From contig NZ_DATJMN010000214.1 in NCBI RefSeq assembly GCF_035508675.1, positions 1 to 17,432 of the forward strand: a DNA stretch of 17,432 nucleotides, written 5' to 3'. The first letter of the stretch is position 1. Every line of letters begins with the position of its first letter. The translations under genes were made by a program, and so were the position numbers. The notes beneath the pieces are model-generated. The model worked only from the letters and a program-made list of their open reading frames with translations. It searched no databases and was not told where the DNA came from. Shown here piece by piece: positions 1-7,286 of the stretch. The DNA is from Dyella_B sp035508675. Lineage in GTDB: Bacteria; Pseudomonadota; Gammaproteobacteria; Xanthomonadales; Rhodanobacteraceae.

Positions 1-1810
1 CGGTAAAAAGCAGGTCGATACCTTGCTGATTCGACAGCAATTGAAGAGCCGTTTCAGCACTATCGGCCTCAAGCGGTGTGTATCCAAGGGTTCGCAGAAA
101 CGCGACTGCGACGCGCCGCACTTCAGGCTCGTCCTCCACCACCAGCACTGTTTCGTGGCCCTTGCGCGACAGCGGTGTCTGGACGTCGTCGTTCGGCATC
201 GTTGCAGCTGTGGGAAGGTAGAGTTCCACGCGTGTACCGCGTTCCAACTGGCTGTCGATTCTCAGGTGTCCGCCTGATTGCTTCACGAATCCGTACACCA
301 TGCTCAGCCCTAGGCCGCTGCCTTTGCCCGGCCCTTTCGTGGTGAAGAAAGGTTCAAGCACATGTTCGAGTATCTCCGGCCGCATACCTATGCCCGTGTC
401 CGCGACGGTGAACATCACGTAGGAACCCGGCATCAGATGTGCGTCGGTATGAGTGCCTGTCACCTGATGTAAACGTGCAGCGATAGAAAGGCGGCCGCCA
501 CGCGGCATCGCATCGCGTGCATTCAAGGCTAGGTTGATCAGTGCTGCTTCCAGTTCGCCTGGATCGGCATACACGGGTGGCACATCGTTGGAGCATTCGG
601 CGGTGACGCTGATGCGCTCTCCCAGTGTACGGGCCAGCATATCGCTGAGATCGGCCAGCAGTTGCACGGTGCGAACCGCCCGCGGCAGCAAGTGTTGCCG
701 ACGCGAGAAGGCAAGCAACTTGCGTGTCAATGCCGCACCGCGTTCCACGGCGCGCGAAGCGCTTTCCAATGTCTCCCTTGTAGCAGGGTCCTCTGGCGCG
801 TCGGCTTCCAGCAATTGCAGGTTGCCGGAGATGACGGTGAGCAGATTGTTGAAATCGTGCGCGATGCCACCGGTGAGCTGACCCAATGCGTCCAGGCGCT
901 GAGCGTGCGCCAGTTGTTCTTCGCTGCGTCCTCGTTGAATGGCAACTGCCAGTATGTTGGCGACCGATTGCAGAAACTGCAGTCGATCTCGATCAAAGGA
1001 ACCGTGCTCCCGCGAGAGCGCAAGTAGCAGACCCATCGGGCCGTGCCGGTCCAGCAGGGGCACCATCGCGGCATCTATAAAACCGTCGGCCAATGCTGGG
1101 CATGCCTCTTGAAGCCCGGTCATGACGGACGTTTGGGTGTCGGCCTCCGTGGCCACATTGTTCGCCATCGTTTGCAAGGCTGTATTGGAAGGAACGTCGG
1201 CTAAGGCCTCTTCCGGCAAACCGACCGAAGCTGGTACCTGCAGGCCGATGTTATGCGGGTTGATCAAAATAACCGCGGCAGCGGGAACGTTGAGCGTGGC
1301 GGCTATCAGATCCGGGATTTCACCAATGGCTTGATCGTCGTGCGTGGCCTCCAGGAGGCGACGGCTGATCTGTGCCACGACAGCGTCGAAGCGCGCGCGT
1401 TCCAACGCTTGGCGGGCACGTTGGGTTTCAGAGATATCGCGTATCGATGCCGCATATAACGTACCGAACGAAGAAACGACCGGACTCAGCCCAATTTCCA
1501 CCGGGAAAGACTGCCCATCGGCACGCACGCCGGTGAGTTCATAACCCGCGCCCATGGGGCGTACGCGCGGGTTGGACATGTAGTGCGTGCGATGCGCGAT
1601 ATGCGCCTGTCGTACCGCTGCGGGCAGAAGTACCTCGACAGGCAGGCCGACCAATGCACTATCGGCATAGCCAAACAACCGCACGGCATGCGCGTTGGCC
1701 AATACAATGGCACCGCGCATGTCCACGACAATCATCGCGTCCGGGGCGGTTTCGAACAGTGAGCGAAACAAACTGGCATCGGGTGCTTGGCTGGAAAACA
1801 TGTCGTTCAT
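1..1810 (-). CDS. Hybrid sensor histidine kinase (PAS-GAF-like-HisKA-HATPase-REC), 3' end beyond the window
   Basis: Reading the minus strand from the ATG at 1810 gives an open frame of about 603 codons to the window edge. Order: a PAS domain (about residues 15-130, with FETAPDAM near the start), a GAF-like segment (about 145-295), a HisKA dimerisation helix with phospho-acceptor His318 in IAHDFNNLL, an HATPase domain (N box NLALNARDAM near 429, DTGIGM near 471, GKGSGLGLS near 496), then the start of a receiver domain (VLVVEDEPEVRR near 552). The receiver aspartate should fall just past the edge (last residues read IDLLFT). I see no membrane segment, so a cytoplasmic sensor is likely. The start overlaps the stop of the upstream response regulator as ATGA, implying translational coupling and a shared pathway. 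The ligand is unknown. PAS and GAF domains can bind haem, flavin or small molecules, but no sequence feature here decides which. Confidence 0.9.
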   Translation of the reverse strand, partial: MNDMFSSQAPDASLFRSLFETAPDAMIVVDMRGAIVLANAHAVRLFGYADSALVGLPVEVLLPAAVRQAHIAHRTHYMSNPRVRPMGAGYELTGVRADGQSFPVEIGLSPVVSSFGTLYAASIRDISETQRARQALERARFDAVVAQISRRLLEATHDDQAIGEIPDLIAATLNVPAAAVILINPHNIGLQVPASVGLPEEALADVPSNTALQTMANNVATEADTQTSVMTGLQEACPALADGFIDAAMVPLLDRHGPMGLLLALSREHGSFDRDRLQFLQSVANILAVAIQRGRSEEQLAHAQRLDALGQLTGGIAHDFNNLLTVISGNLQLLEADAPEDPATRETLESASRAVERGAALTRKLLAFSRRQHLLPRAVRTVQLLADLSDMLARTLGERISVTAECSNDVPPVYADPGELEAALINLALNARDAMPRGGRLSIAARLHQVTGTHTDAHLMPGSYVMFTVADTGIGMRPEILEHVLEPFFTTKGPGKGSGLGLSMVYGFVKQSGGHLRIDSQLERGTRVELYLPTAATMPNDDVQTPLSRKGHETVLVVEDEPEVRRVAVAFLRTLGYTPLEADSAETALQLLSNQQGIDLLFT

Positions 1811-2562
1811 AAGCGCTGCACCCGAGGGGAAAACAAGTAACCTGCGCCACGAATCGATTTGATGCGCTGCGGGTTGGCAGCGTCGACTTCGATCTTGCGG
1901 CGCAACCGGCCGATCTGTACGTCGATCGAGCGATCGTAAGGGCCCGCGTCGCGCCCATGGATCTGCGTCATGAGCTGGTCTCGGCTAAGTACTTTGTTGG
2001 CGTTTTCCACTAACGTACGCAGTAGCGCGAATTCACCGCTGGTGAGTGAAATAGGCTTACCCTGCGGGTCGAGCAGACCGTGCGATTGCAGGTCCAGCTC
2101 ATAGCCGTCGAAGGTAAAGCGTCTGGATTCGATATTCGGCGCAACGGTTTTGATAGTCGATTGCGAAAAACGGCGCAATACGCTGCGTACGCGAGCGAGT
2201 AGCTCGCGAAGATCGAATGGCTTGGTGACATAGTCGTCGGCGCCCAATTCCAGACCCACCACACGATCCACCGATTCGCCGCGCCCGGTGACGATGATCA
2301 CCGGGCCATACCAGCGTTCGCGCAGATGACGCATCAGGCCAAGGCCGTCTTCATCCGGCAGACCCAGATCGAGCATGACGATGTCGACGGATTCGGCCTC
2401 GATAACGCGGCGAAGCTGAAGGCCGTTGCTTGCGGTGCTGACGCGAAAGCCGTGGGAAGCGAAATAGCGGGCTAAGATCTTGGTGATCTCAGGGTCGTCG
2501 TCCACGACCAGGACATGGGCCTGCTGACTTGCCGACGGAGCCTGGCTTGGTGAGATAGCCAT
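1807..2562 (-). CDS. OmpR/PhoB-family response regulator
   Basis: 251 residues, the usual length for the family. The N-terminal receiver domain (about 16-130) has the acidic pair D21-D22, phospho-acceptor Asp65 in MLDLGLPDEDG, Thr92 and Lys114 in the KPFD motif. The C-terminal winged helix (about 150-245) ends with the typical IKSIRGAGYLF strand-turn-strand. The start at 2562 is preceded by AAGG about six bases upstream. The stop overlaps the start of the hybrid kinase by four bases (ATGA), so the two are probably one operon and partners, although a hybrid kinase with its own receiver may relay internally first. It is divergent from the exporter operon across 215 bases, so control of that operon is plausible but only inferred. 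No target site can be assigned by eye. Confidence 0.93.
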   Translation of the reverse strand: MAISPSQAPSASQQAHVLVVDDDPEITKILARYFASHGFRVSTASNGLQLRRVIEAESVDIVMLDLGLPDEDGLGLMRHLRERWYGPVIIVTGRGESVDRVVGLELGADDYVTKPFDLRELLARVRSVLRRFSQSTIKTVAPNIESRRFTFDGYELDLQSHGLLDPQGKPISLTSGEFALLRTLVENANKVLSRDQLMTQIHGRDAGPYDRSIDVQIGRLRRKIEVDAANPQRIKSIRGAGYLFSPRVQRL

Positions 2563-2729
2563 CCGGACCTTATTCCCTCAAGTCGTGCCATTGTGTTTCA
2601 AAGCATACGCCAGTGCACGGCAACCCGCAGCAGCAGATATGGGATTTGACTGATTGATGGCACTCATAACCGAAGTCGCTTTCGGGGTTCCATGGGGCAT
2701 AAAAAAGACCCGTCAAATGGTCGAATCAC

Positions 2730-2743
2730 TTGATTTTCCTCAA
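2730..2743 (+). promoter_or_regulatory. FNR/Anr-type box upstream of the exporter operon
   Basis: TTGATTTTCCTCAA matches the FNR consensus TTGAT-N4-ATCAA at nine of ten defined bases. Its centre lies 41.5 bases before the A of the exporter ATPase ATG, and the hexamer TAGAGT (4/6 to TATAAT) stands at 2766-2771, where a class II activated promoter would have its -10. A start at that spacing would put the first transcribed base at or next to the ATG, so the message would be leaderless or nearly so. The site differs from the copy upstream of phosphoketolase (read on the minus strand) at one base in fourteen. The factor that binds is inferred. Confidence 0.6.
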
Positions 2744-2755
2744 TCGTCGTCGCGT

Positions 2756-2773
2756 CCACTCTTTCTAGAGTGG
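2756..2773. repeat. Perfect inverted repeat before the exporter start
   Basis: CCACTCT, four bases, AGAGTGG: seven-base perfect arms ending four bases before the ATG at 2778. It covers the only Shine-Dalgarno-like bases and the predicted -10 hexamer TAGAGT. It could be an operator that blocks the promoter or, if transcribed from further upstream, a hairpin masking the ribosome site. There is no T tract, so it is not a simple terminator. Confidence 0.55.
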
Positions 2774-2777
2774 CGAC

Positions 2778-3473
2778 ATGAAAACGGCAGCCATAAAAGC
2801 GAAAGGCCTTACCAAATCCTTCGGCGAAGGCGATGCGACAACGGTGGCCGTGCGCGAGGCTACCTTCGAAGCGTGTTATGGGGAAATCCTGTTTATCGTC
2901 GGCCCGTCCGGCAGCGGTAAAACGACGCTGCTCAGCATGATCTCCGGCATTCTGAGACCTACCGAGGGAGACGTCGCAGTTAAAGGCTTCAATCTGTGGC
3001 AAATGAGCGCCAACGAGCTCGCCGATTTCCGGCTGAAAACCATCGGCTTCGTATTTCAGGATTTCCATCTCTTTCCCAGACTGACTACCGCCGAGAACGT
3101 GGCCATCCCACTGATATTGCGTCATCAGGATTGGAACGCGGCGGTCATAAAGGGCGAGCAGACGCTTGAGATCGTCGGCCTGAAAAACCGCGCCACTTTA
3201 CCACCCCTAAAACTGAGCGGCGGCGAGCAGCAGCGTGTGGCCATTGCCCGGGCCCTGGTGGGCGATCCGGAGCTGCTCATTCTCGACGAACCGACGGCGT
3301 CGCTGGACGGCGATACCGGCCGGATGATTTTGCAGTTCGTCCGCGAGCACGTTCTCAACCCCAGCCGTTGCATTCTTATTGTCACGCACGACGCACGTAT
3401 TTTCGAATTTGCCGACCGCGTGATGCATATGGAGGACGGACGCATCACCGATCATGCGAGCGCGGCAGCATGA
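2778..3473 (+). CDS. ABC exporter ATPase, LolD/MacB/DevA type
   Basis: 231 residues, the normal size for a stand-alone ATPase of FtsX-type (MacB, LolD, DevA) transporters. Visible motifs: Walker A GPSGSGKTT (42-50), Q-loop in FVFQDFHLF, ABC signature LSGGEQQRVAIARAL, Walker B LLILDEPTASLD, and the switch His in VTHDAR. It hydrolyses ATP to drive the FtsX-type permease encoded three genes downstream. The start at 2778 keeps the whole N-terminal strand, and no strong Shine-Dalgarno is present. The stop overlaps the adaptor start as ATGA at 3470-3473. An FNR-like palindrome precedes the gene. The ATPase family does not by itself tell the substrate. Confidence 0.93.
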   Translation: MKTAAIKAKGLTKSFGEGDATTVAVREATFEACYGEILFIVGPSGSGKTTLLSMISGILRPTEGDVAVKGFNLWQMSANELADFRLKTIGFVFQDFHLFPRLTTAENVAIPLILRHQDWNAAVIKGEQTLEIVGLKNRATLPPLKLSGGEQQRVAIARALVGDPELLILDEPTASLDGDTGRMILQFVREHVLNPSRCILIVTHDARIFEFADRVMHMEDGRITDHASAAA

Positions 3474-4555
3474 ACAACAAAATCATCTTCAGTTTGGCGG
3501 GATGTGGCTTGCTGTTCGCGCTGGTCAGTGCATACATCTACGGTCAACAGAAGCCGCCGCTGGCGCCGGTCTTCAGTCCGCCCACCAATCCCTATGCCAG
3601 CGGCATCTATACCAATGGCATCGTCGAGAGCTACCAAGGCAGCGGCGAGAACATCAACATCTATCCCGACGTGCCGGGGCGGATCGTGCACATCTATGCG
3701 CACGAAGGTGATCGCGTCAAAGCCGGGCAGCCGCTGGCCCTGGTGGACGATTCCGTACAGCAAGCGCTCGTATCCCAGCAACAACACCAGGCCGAAGCCG
3801 CGTTAGCGCAATTGCAGGAGCTTAACGCCGAACCGCGCAGGGAAACGCTGGACGTTGCCGCGGCGCAGGTCGCTCAAGCCGAGGCGGGTGTCAGAACCGC
3901 GAGCGATGCCTATGAGAAGCAGCAGCACTCGTACCACATCGATGCTCGCTCAGTCAGCAAGGATGCCTTGGACAGCGCACATGACGCGTTACAGGTGGCG
4001 CAGGCCAACCTTCAATACGCACGGCGTCAATACGCACTCACCAAGGCCGGCGCCTGGGTGTACGACATCCATAACCAGGAGGCGCAGTACCACGCGCTGG
4101 AGCAGGCCTACCAATCGTCCAACGCGCTGTTGCAGAAATTCACGCTGCGCGCGCCTGCGGACGGCGTGGTGTTGGCCGTCAATACGGCAATAGGTAGCTA
4201 TGTATCGCCACAGGGAGCCTATGACACGTATACGCAGGGCTACGACCCGGTTGTGGTGATGGGTGAACCGCAAGGTTATCTATCGGTGCGTTGTTTCATC
4301 GATGAGATCCTCGTTTCGCGCCTTCCTGGCGCCAACCGCGTCCGTGCGCAGATGTCGTTGCGAGGTTCAGATGTAAAGATTCCGCTCGAGTTTGTGCGTA
4401 TCCAGCCTTACATCACGCCAAAAATAGAGCTTTCAGATCAGCGTCTCGAACGCGTCGATTTGCGGGTTCTGCCGGTGATCTTCCGCTTCAAAAAGCCGGA
4501 CAACGTGGCGATTTATCCAGGGCAGCAGGTGGATGTGTATGTGGGCGAGAAATAG
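3470..4555 (+). CDS. HlyD/DevB-type periplasmic adaptor (membrane fusion protein)
   Basis: 361 residues when started at the ATG overlapping the ATPase stop. An in-frame extension to 3368 would lie wholly inside the ATPase gene. The N-terminus carries one hydrophobic segment (about 5-25) that anchors it in the inner membrane. Then come the first half of a lipoyl/barrel-sandwich domain (about 43-94, with PGRIVHIYAHEGDRVKAGQPL), an Ala/Gln-rich coiled-coil hairpin (about 95-220), the second half-lipoyl (APADGVVLAV, about 222-250) and a beta-barrel/membrane-proximal region. It should bridge the permease and the outer-membrane factor. LAGC at residues 9-12 looks like a lipobox, but the hydrophobic stretch continues well past the Cys, so a membrane anchor is more likely. 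The end overlaps the next gene by 23 bases. Confidence 0.9.
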   Translation: MNNKIIFSLAGCGLLFALVSAYIYGQQKPPLAPVFSPPTNPYASGIYTNGIVESYQGSGENINIYPDVPGRIVHIYAHEGDRVKAGQPLALVDDSVQQALVSQQQHQAEAALAQLQELNAEPRRETLDVAAAQVAQAEAGVRTASDAYEKQQHSYHIDARSVSKDALDSAHDALQVAQANLQYARRQYALTKAGAWVYDIHNQEAQYHALEQAYQSSNALLQKFTLRAPADGVVLAVNTAIGSYVSPQGAYDTYTQGYDPVVVMGEPQGYLSVRCFIDEILVSRLPGANRVRAQMSLRGSDVKIPLEFVRIQPYITPKIELSDQRLERVDLRVLPVIFRFKKPDNVAIYPGQQVDVYVGEK

Positions 4556-6050
4556 ATCCGTCGCCAAGCGGGTGGCAGCGAGAAGTGGTGTGGCACTCGC
4601 ATGGCTTCTCATAACGCTGCTGTCCGCATGTGCCGTTGGTCCGGATTTCAAGCGCCCGAGCGCGCCACCCGATGCGCGCTACTTGCCGCGCGGCGATCTG
4701 CCCAAATACATGACTGCTATCGGCCGTACGCAACATTTCGCATACGGTGCCGATGTAAGCGCCACCTGGTGGCATGAGCTGAAGTCCCCAGCCATCGACA
4801 CGTTGATATCGCAAGCCATCGCCGGCAACCCCGATCTGAAAACGGCTCAGGCCAGCCTGCAGGAAGCACAGGACAATCTTCGCGCAGGGCAGGGCATTTT
4901 CTTTCCGCAGATCAACGCCGGTTTCGACGGAAACCGCCAGCGAATCGCGCCGGCACAAGCAGTACGCGGGGTCGGCGGTATCTTCAATCTGTTCACGCTG
5001 AGCACGACAATCAGCTACGCGCTGGATATCTTTGGTGGCGAACGACGGACGGTCGAAGGACTGCGCGCAGGCGTGGACGATCAACGTTACGCCATGCAAG
5101 GCGCTTACCTTGCACTTACCGGCAACGTAGTCAATACCGCGCTCGCCCGTCAGGCGTACACGGATGAAATCGCAGCGGTACGTCAACTGCTTTCCTTGCA
5201 GTCCCAGCAGCTGGATCTGGTGGAGGCTCGGATTCGGGCGGGTGAGGAAGCCTATGCGGATCTCCTTACCTTGCGCAGTGCACGCGCATCGAATTTCGCG
5301 CTGCTTGCCTCGTTGGAGTTCAAACGCGATCAGGCCGATCATCTGTTGCATACCCTGCTCGGCAAGACGCCCGGCGAAGACCGCATACCGGAGCTGAACT
5401 TTGCGCAATTACGTCTTCCGGCAATATTGCCGGTCAGCCTGCCGTCCGATTTCTTACATCAGCGCCCGGATATCCTGATGGCCGAAGCTCGCCTGCATCA
5501 AGCTAGCGCAAACATCGGCGTCGCGACAGCGGCTTTGTTCCCCTCGGTGATATTGAGCGGTGATTACGGATCGGCAACGAGCGACACCAGTGCGCTCGGT
5601 CAGAGCGGCACTCGTTTCTGGAATGCGGGCGCGTCCGTGCAACAACCGATTTTCCAGGGTGGTGCGCGCTGGTTCAATCGCAAGGCGGCGATCGACGCTT
5701 ATCAGGCCTCGCTCCAGAGCTATCGCAGCACCGTGCTGGCAGCGTTTCAACAGGTAGCGGACGTGCTTAAGGCCCTGCAGCACGACGCAGAAGCCTTGCA
5801 GGCCAACGACGAAGCCTGCCGCGATGCGGCCCAGGCGCTGCGCCTAGTGGAGGCAAATTATGCGGCGGGGCTGTCCAATTATGTCGATGTGCTGGTAGCC
5901 GACACACAGTTTCGCCAGGCAAACATCGCCTACGTGCAGGCACTGGCCCAACGTTACCAGGACACCGTGGCACTCTATGTGGCGCTTGGTGGCGGATGGT
6001 GGCACACGGAGGTTTCCATGAGCGGTCCAGGCGTGGAACAACGCCCATGA
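4533..6050 (+). CDS. NodT-type outer-membrane factor lipoprotein (TolC superfamily)
   Basis: 505 residues, typical of NodT/OprM-like efflux lipoproteins. A basic N-terminus and hydrophobic stretch end in a lipobox LLSAC with Cys33, followed by the family hallmark AVGPDFKRP. Two OEP repeats follow (about 60-260 and 275-490), with the characteristic RPDILMAEARLHQASANIGVA stretch beginning the second. It forms the trimeric outer-membrane channel of the exporter. ATG codons at 4533 and 4539 are both possible starts, with a weak AGGTGG just before. It overlaps the adaptor gene by 23 bases and its stop overlaps the permease start (ATGA at 6047-6050), so the complex is probably made from one message. 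Its presence makes the transporter span the full envelope. Confidence 0.93.
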   Translation: MCMWARNRSVAKRVAARSGVALAWLLITLLSACAVGPDFKRPSAPPDARYLPRGDLPKYMTAIGRTQHFAYGADVSATWWHELKSPAIDTLISQAIAGNPDLKTAQASLQEAQDNLRAGQGIFFPQINAGFDGNRQRIAPAQAVRGVGGIFNLFTLSTTISYALDIFGGERRTVEGLRAGVDDQRYAMQGAYLALTGNVVNTALARQAYTDEIAAVRQLLSLQSQQLDLVEARIRAGEEAYADLLTLRSARASNFALLASLEFKRDQADHLLHTLLGKTPGEDRIPELNFAQLRLPAILPVSLPSDFLHQRPDILMAEARLHQASANIGVATAALFPSVILSGDYGSATSDTSALGQSGTRFWNAGASVQQPIFQGGARWFNRKAAIDAYQASLQSYRSTVLAAFQQVADVLKALQHDAEALQANDEACRDAAQALRLVEANYAAGLSNYVDVLVADTQFRQANIAYVQALAQRYQDTVALYVALGGGWWHTEVSMSGPGVEQRP

Positions 6051-7189
6051 AATACGCGGGCGACTTTAAGCTGGCCTACAAGCTGCTAGTGAACGATCGC
6101 GGCAAGTTTTCAGCGTTGCTGCTGGGCATCACCTTCGCGGTGTTCCTGATGGTGGAAATGACATCGCTGTTCGCAGGTATTTTGACGCGCTCGGCCTCCA
6201 CCGTCACTAACGTCGGCGCATCCATATGGATCATGGATCCAGCCGTACAGACGGTAGCCAACGGCATTCCGATGCCCGATTACTTGCTCGATGCCGTGCG
6301 CAGCATCCGCGGTGTGCGCTACGCCGTGCCACTGTATTCGGGTGGCGCGCAGGTCAAGTTGAAGGACGGTACGTATCAGGCAGTCACCGTGATGGGCCTG
6401 GACGACACCAGCTTGGTCGGTAGGCCCTCGCTGGAACAGGGACATATCCAGGACATTTATGCTGAGAACGCCTTTATCGTGGTAAACGATGCCGAATATT
6501 CCAAGCTTCACAGTCCCGCCATTGGCACGGAGTTCGAGCTCAACGATCATCGCGGCGTGATCGTTGGCATCGCCAAGGTCAATTCCTTTGGCTTGTTCGG
6601 CGTTCCCACGCTGTATACCACGTACCGCCGAGCTATCGAATACATTCCCAATCCGCGTTTTACGATCTCCTATATCTTGGCGGAGCCGACAGATCCGCAG
6701 GCGATACCTGCCATTAAGCGCGAGGTAGCGGCACTTGGCTATCTTGCTTTGACCAAAGACGAATTCGACAGACGCATTGCTGACTTCTACAAATACCAGA
6801 CTGGCGTGGGCACCAATATCATGCTGATGACTATCATCAGCTTCATTGTGGGCCTGACCATTTCCGCACAGACGTTTTACACCTTCGTGTTGGAAAATTT
6901 GGACAAATTCGGTGCACTCAAGGCTATTGGCGCCAAAGGCTACGAGCTCACCTACATGATTTTGTTCCAGGTGACGTTCACCAGTCTTACCGGCTATGGC
7001 TTAGGCACAGGCTTGTGCGCGCTGATGATTACCGTCGCTCGCCTGCGCTTGCCCGACTACGCCGCGCTGATTACCGTGAGCAATCTTGGATTGGCATTGG
7101 GCATGGTGGTGCTGATCGCGGCAGTGTCGAGCTATATCAGCATTCGCAAAGTGCTGAAGGTAGAGCCGTTTGACATTTTCCGCGGCTGA
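6047..7189 (+). CDS. MacB/DevC-like ABC exporter permease (FtsX family)
   Basis: 380 residues from the ATG overlapping the upstream stop. The topology is that of FtsX-type permeases: TM1 about 21-45, a periplasmic domain of about 210 residues (46-255), then TM2 (256-281), TM3 (302-330) and TM4 (342-364), closing with KVLKVEPFDIFRG. The short conserved LENLDKFGALKAIGAKG segment after TM2 is the usual cytoplasmic coupling region. With the separate ATPase, adaptor and outer-membrane factor it makes a complete tripartite exporter. MacB proper has the ATPase fused at the N-terminus, so the unfused form is closer to DevC-like systems, which export lipids or peptides. The substrate is not shown by sequence. 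It is the last gene of its overlapping set, 97 bases before the PHA synthase. Confidence 0.88.
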   Translation: MKYAGDFKLAYKLLVNDRGKFSALLLGITFAVFLMVEMTSLFAGILTRSASTVTNVGASIWIMDPAVQTVANGIPMPDYLLDAVRSIRGVRYAVPLYSGGAQVKLKDGTYQAVTVMGLDDTSLVGRPSLEQGHIQDIYAENAFIVVNDAEYSKLHSPAIGTEFELNDHRGVIVGIAKVNSFGLFGVPTLYTTYRRAIEYIPNPRFTISYILAEPTDPQAIPAIKREVAALGYLALTKDEFDRRIADFYKYQTGVGTNIMLMTIISFIVGLTISAQTFYTFVLENLDKFGALKAIGAKGYELTYMILFQVTFTSLTGYGLGTGLCALMITVARLRLPDYAALITVSNLGLALGMVVLIAAVSSYISIRKVLKVEPFDIFRG

Positions 7190-7238
7190 CGCCGGTTCAA
7201 TCCTTGGTTTTTCCCGGAGAAGAGTCCAAGCGCTTCGC

Positions 7239-7252
7239 TTGACCTGCGTCAA
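7239..7252 (+). promoter_or_regulatory. FNR-like palindrome upstream of phaC
   Basis: TTGACCTGCGTCAA is a perfect TTGAC-N4-GTCAA palindrome in the 97-base gap before the PHA synthase. Two readings compete. (a) A Crp/Fnr site centred 41.5 bases before the ATG at 7287, though the -10 expected at 7275-7280 (CACCGT) is poor. (b) TTGACC (7239-7244) serves as a -35 with TTTAAA (7263-7268) as -10 at an 18-base spacer, in which case a bound factor would repress. The palindrome is certain; its role is not. Confidence 0.5.
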
Positions 7253-7286
7253 CGAACACCCCTTTAAACCGTGGCACCGTGGTTCC

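Larger units (their letters stand above)
2563..2777. promoter_or_regulatory. Divergent intergenic region between response regulator and exporter operon
   Basis: 215 bases between two divergent operons, so it must hold both promoters. Two elements can be pointed to: an FNR-like palindrome at 2730-2743 and a perfect inverted repeat at 2756-2773, both described separately. A degenerate copy of the palindrome lies at 2654-2667. I could not find a convincing -35/-10 pair for the minus-strand regulator gene. No small gene was recognised here. Confidence 0.5.

Noticed and set aside
2654..2667. TTGATGGCACTCAT as a second FNR-like box before the exporter
   Set aside because: The right half is degenerate (TCAT), and the distance to any predicted start is not helpful. 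It is noted only as a possible weak site.
2646..2674. TTGACT as a -35 for a promoter toward the exporter
   Set aside because: No acceptable -10 hexamer at 16-18 bases downstream.
3368..3469. Earlier in-frame start for the adaptor protein
   Set aside because: It would lie wholly inside the ATPase gene and add a sequence unlike a signal or anchor. The ATGA overlap at 3470 gives a typical N-terminus.
3494..3505. LAGC lipobox in the HlyD-type adaptor
   Set aside because: The hydrophobic stretch before the Cys is only about eight residues and it continues well beyond the Cys, which fits a membrane anchor rather than a lipoprotein signal.
4488..5408. 306-codon open frame on the minus strand
   Set aside because: Antisense shadow of the outer-membrane factor gene; no recognisable motif.
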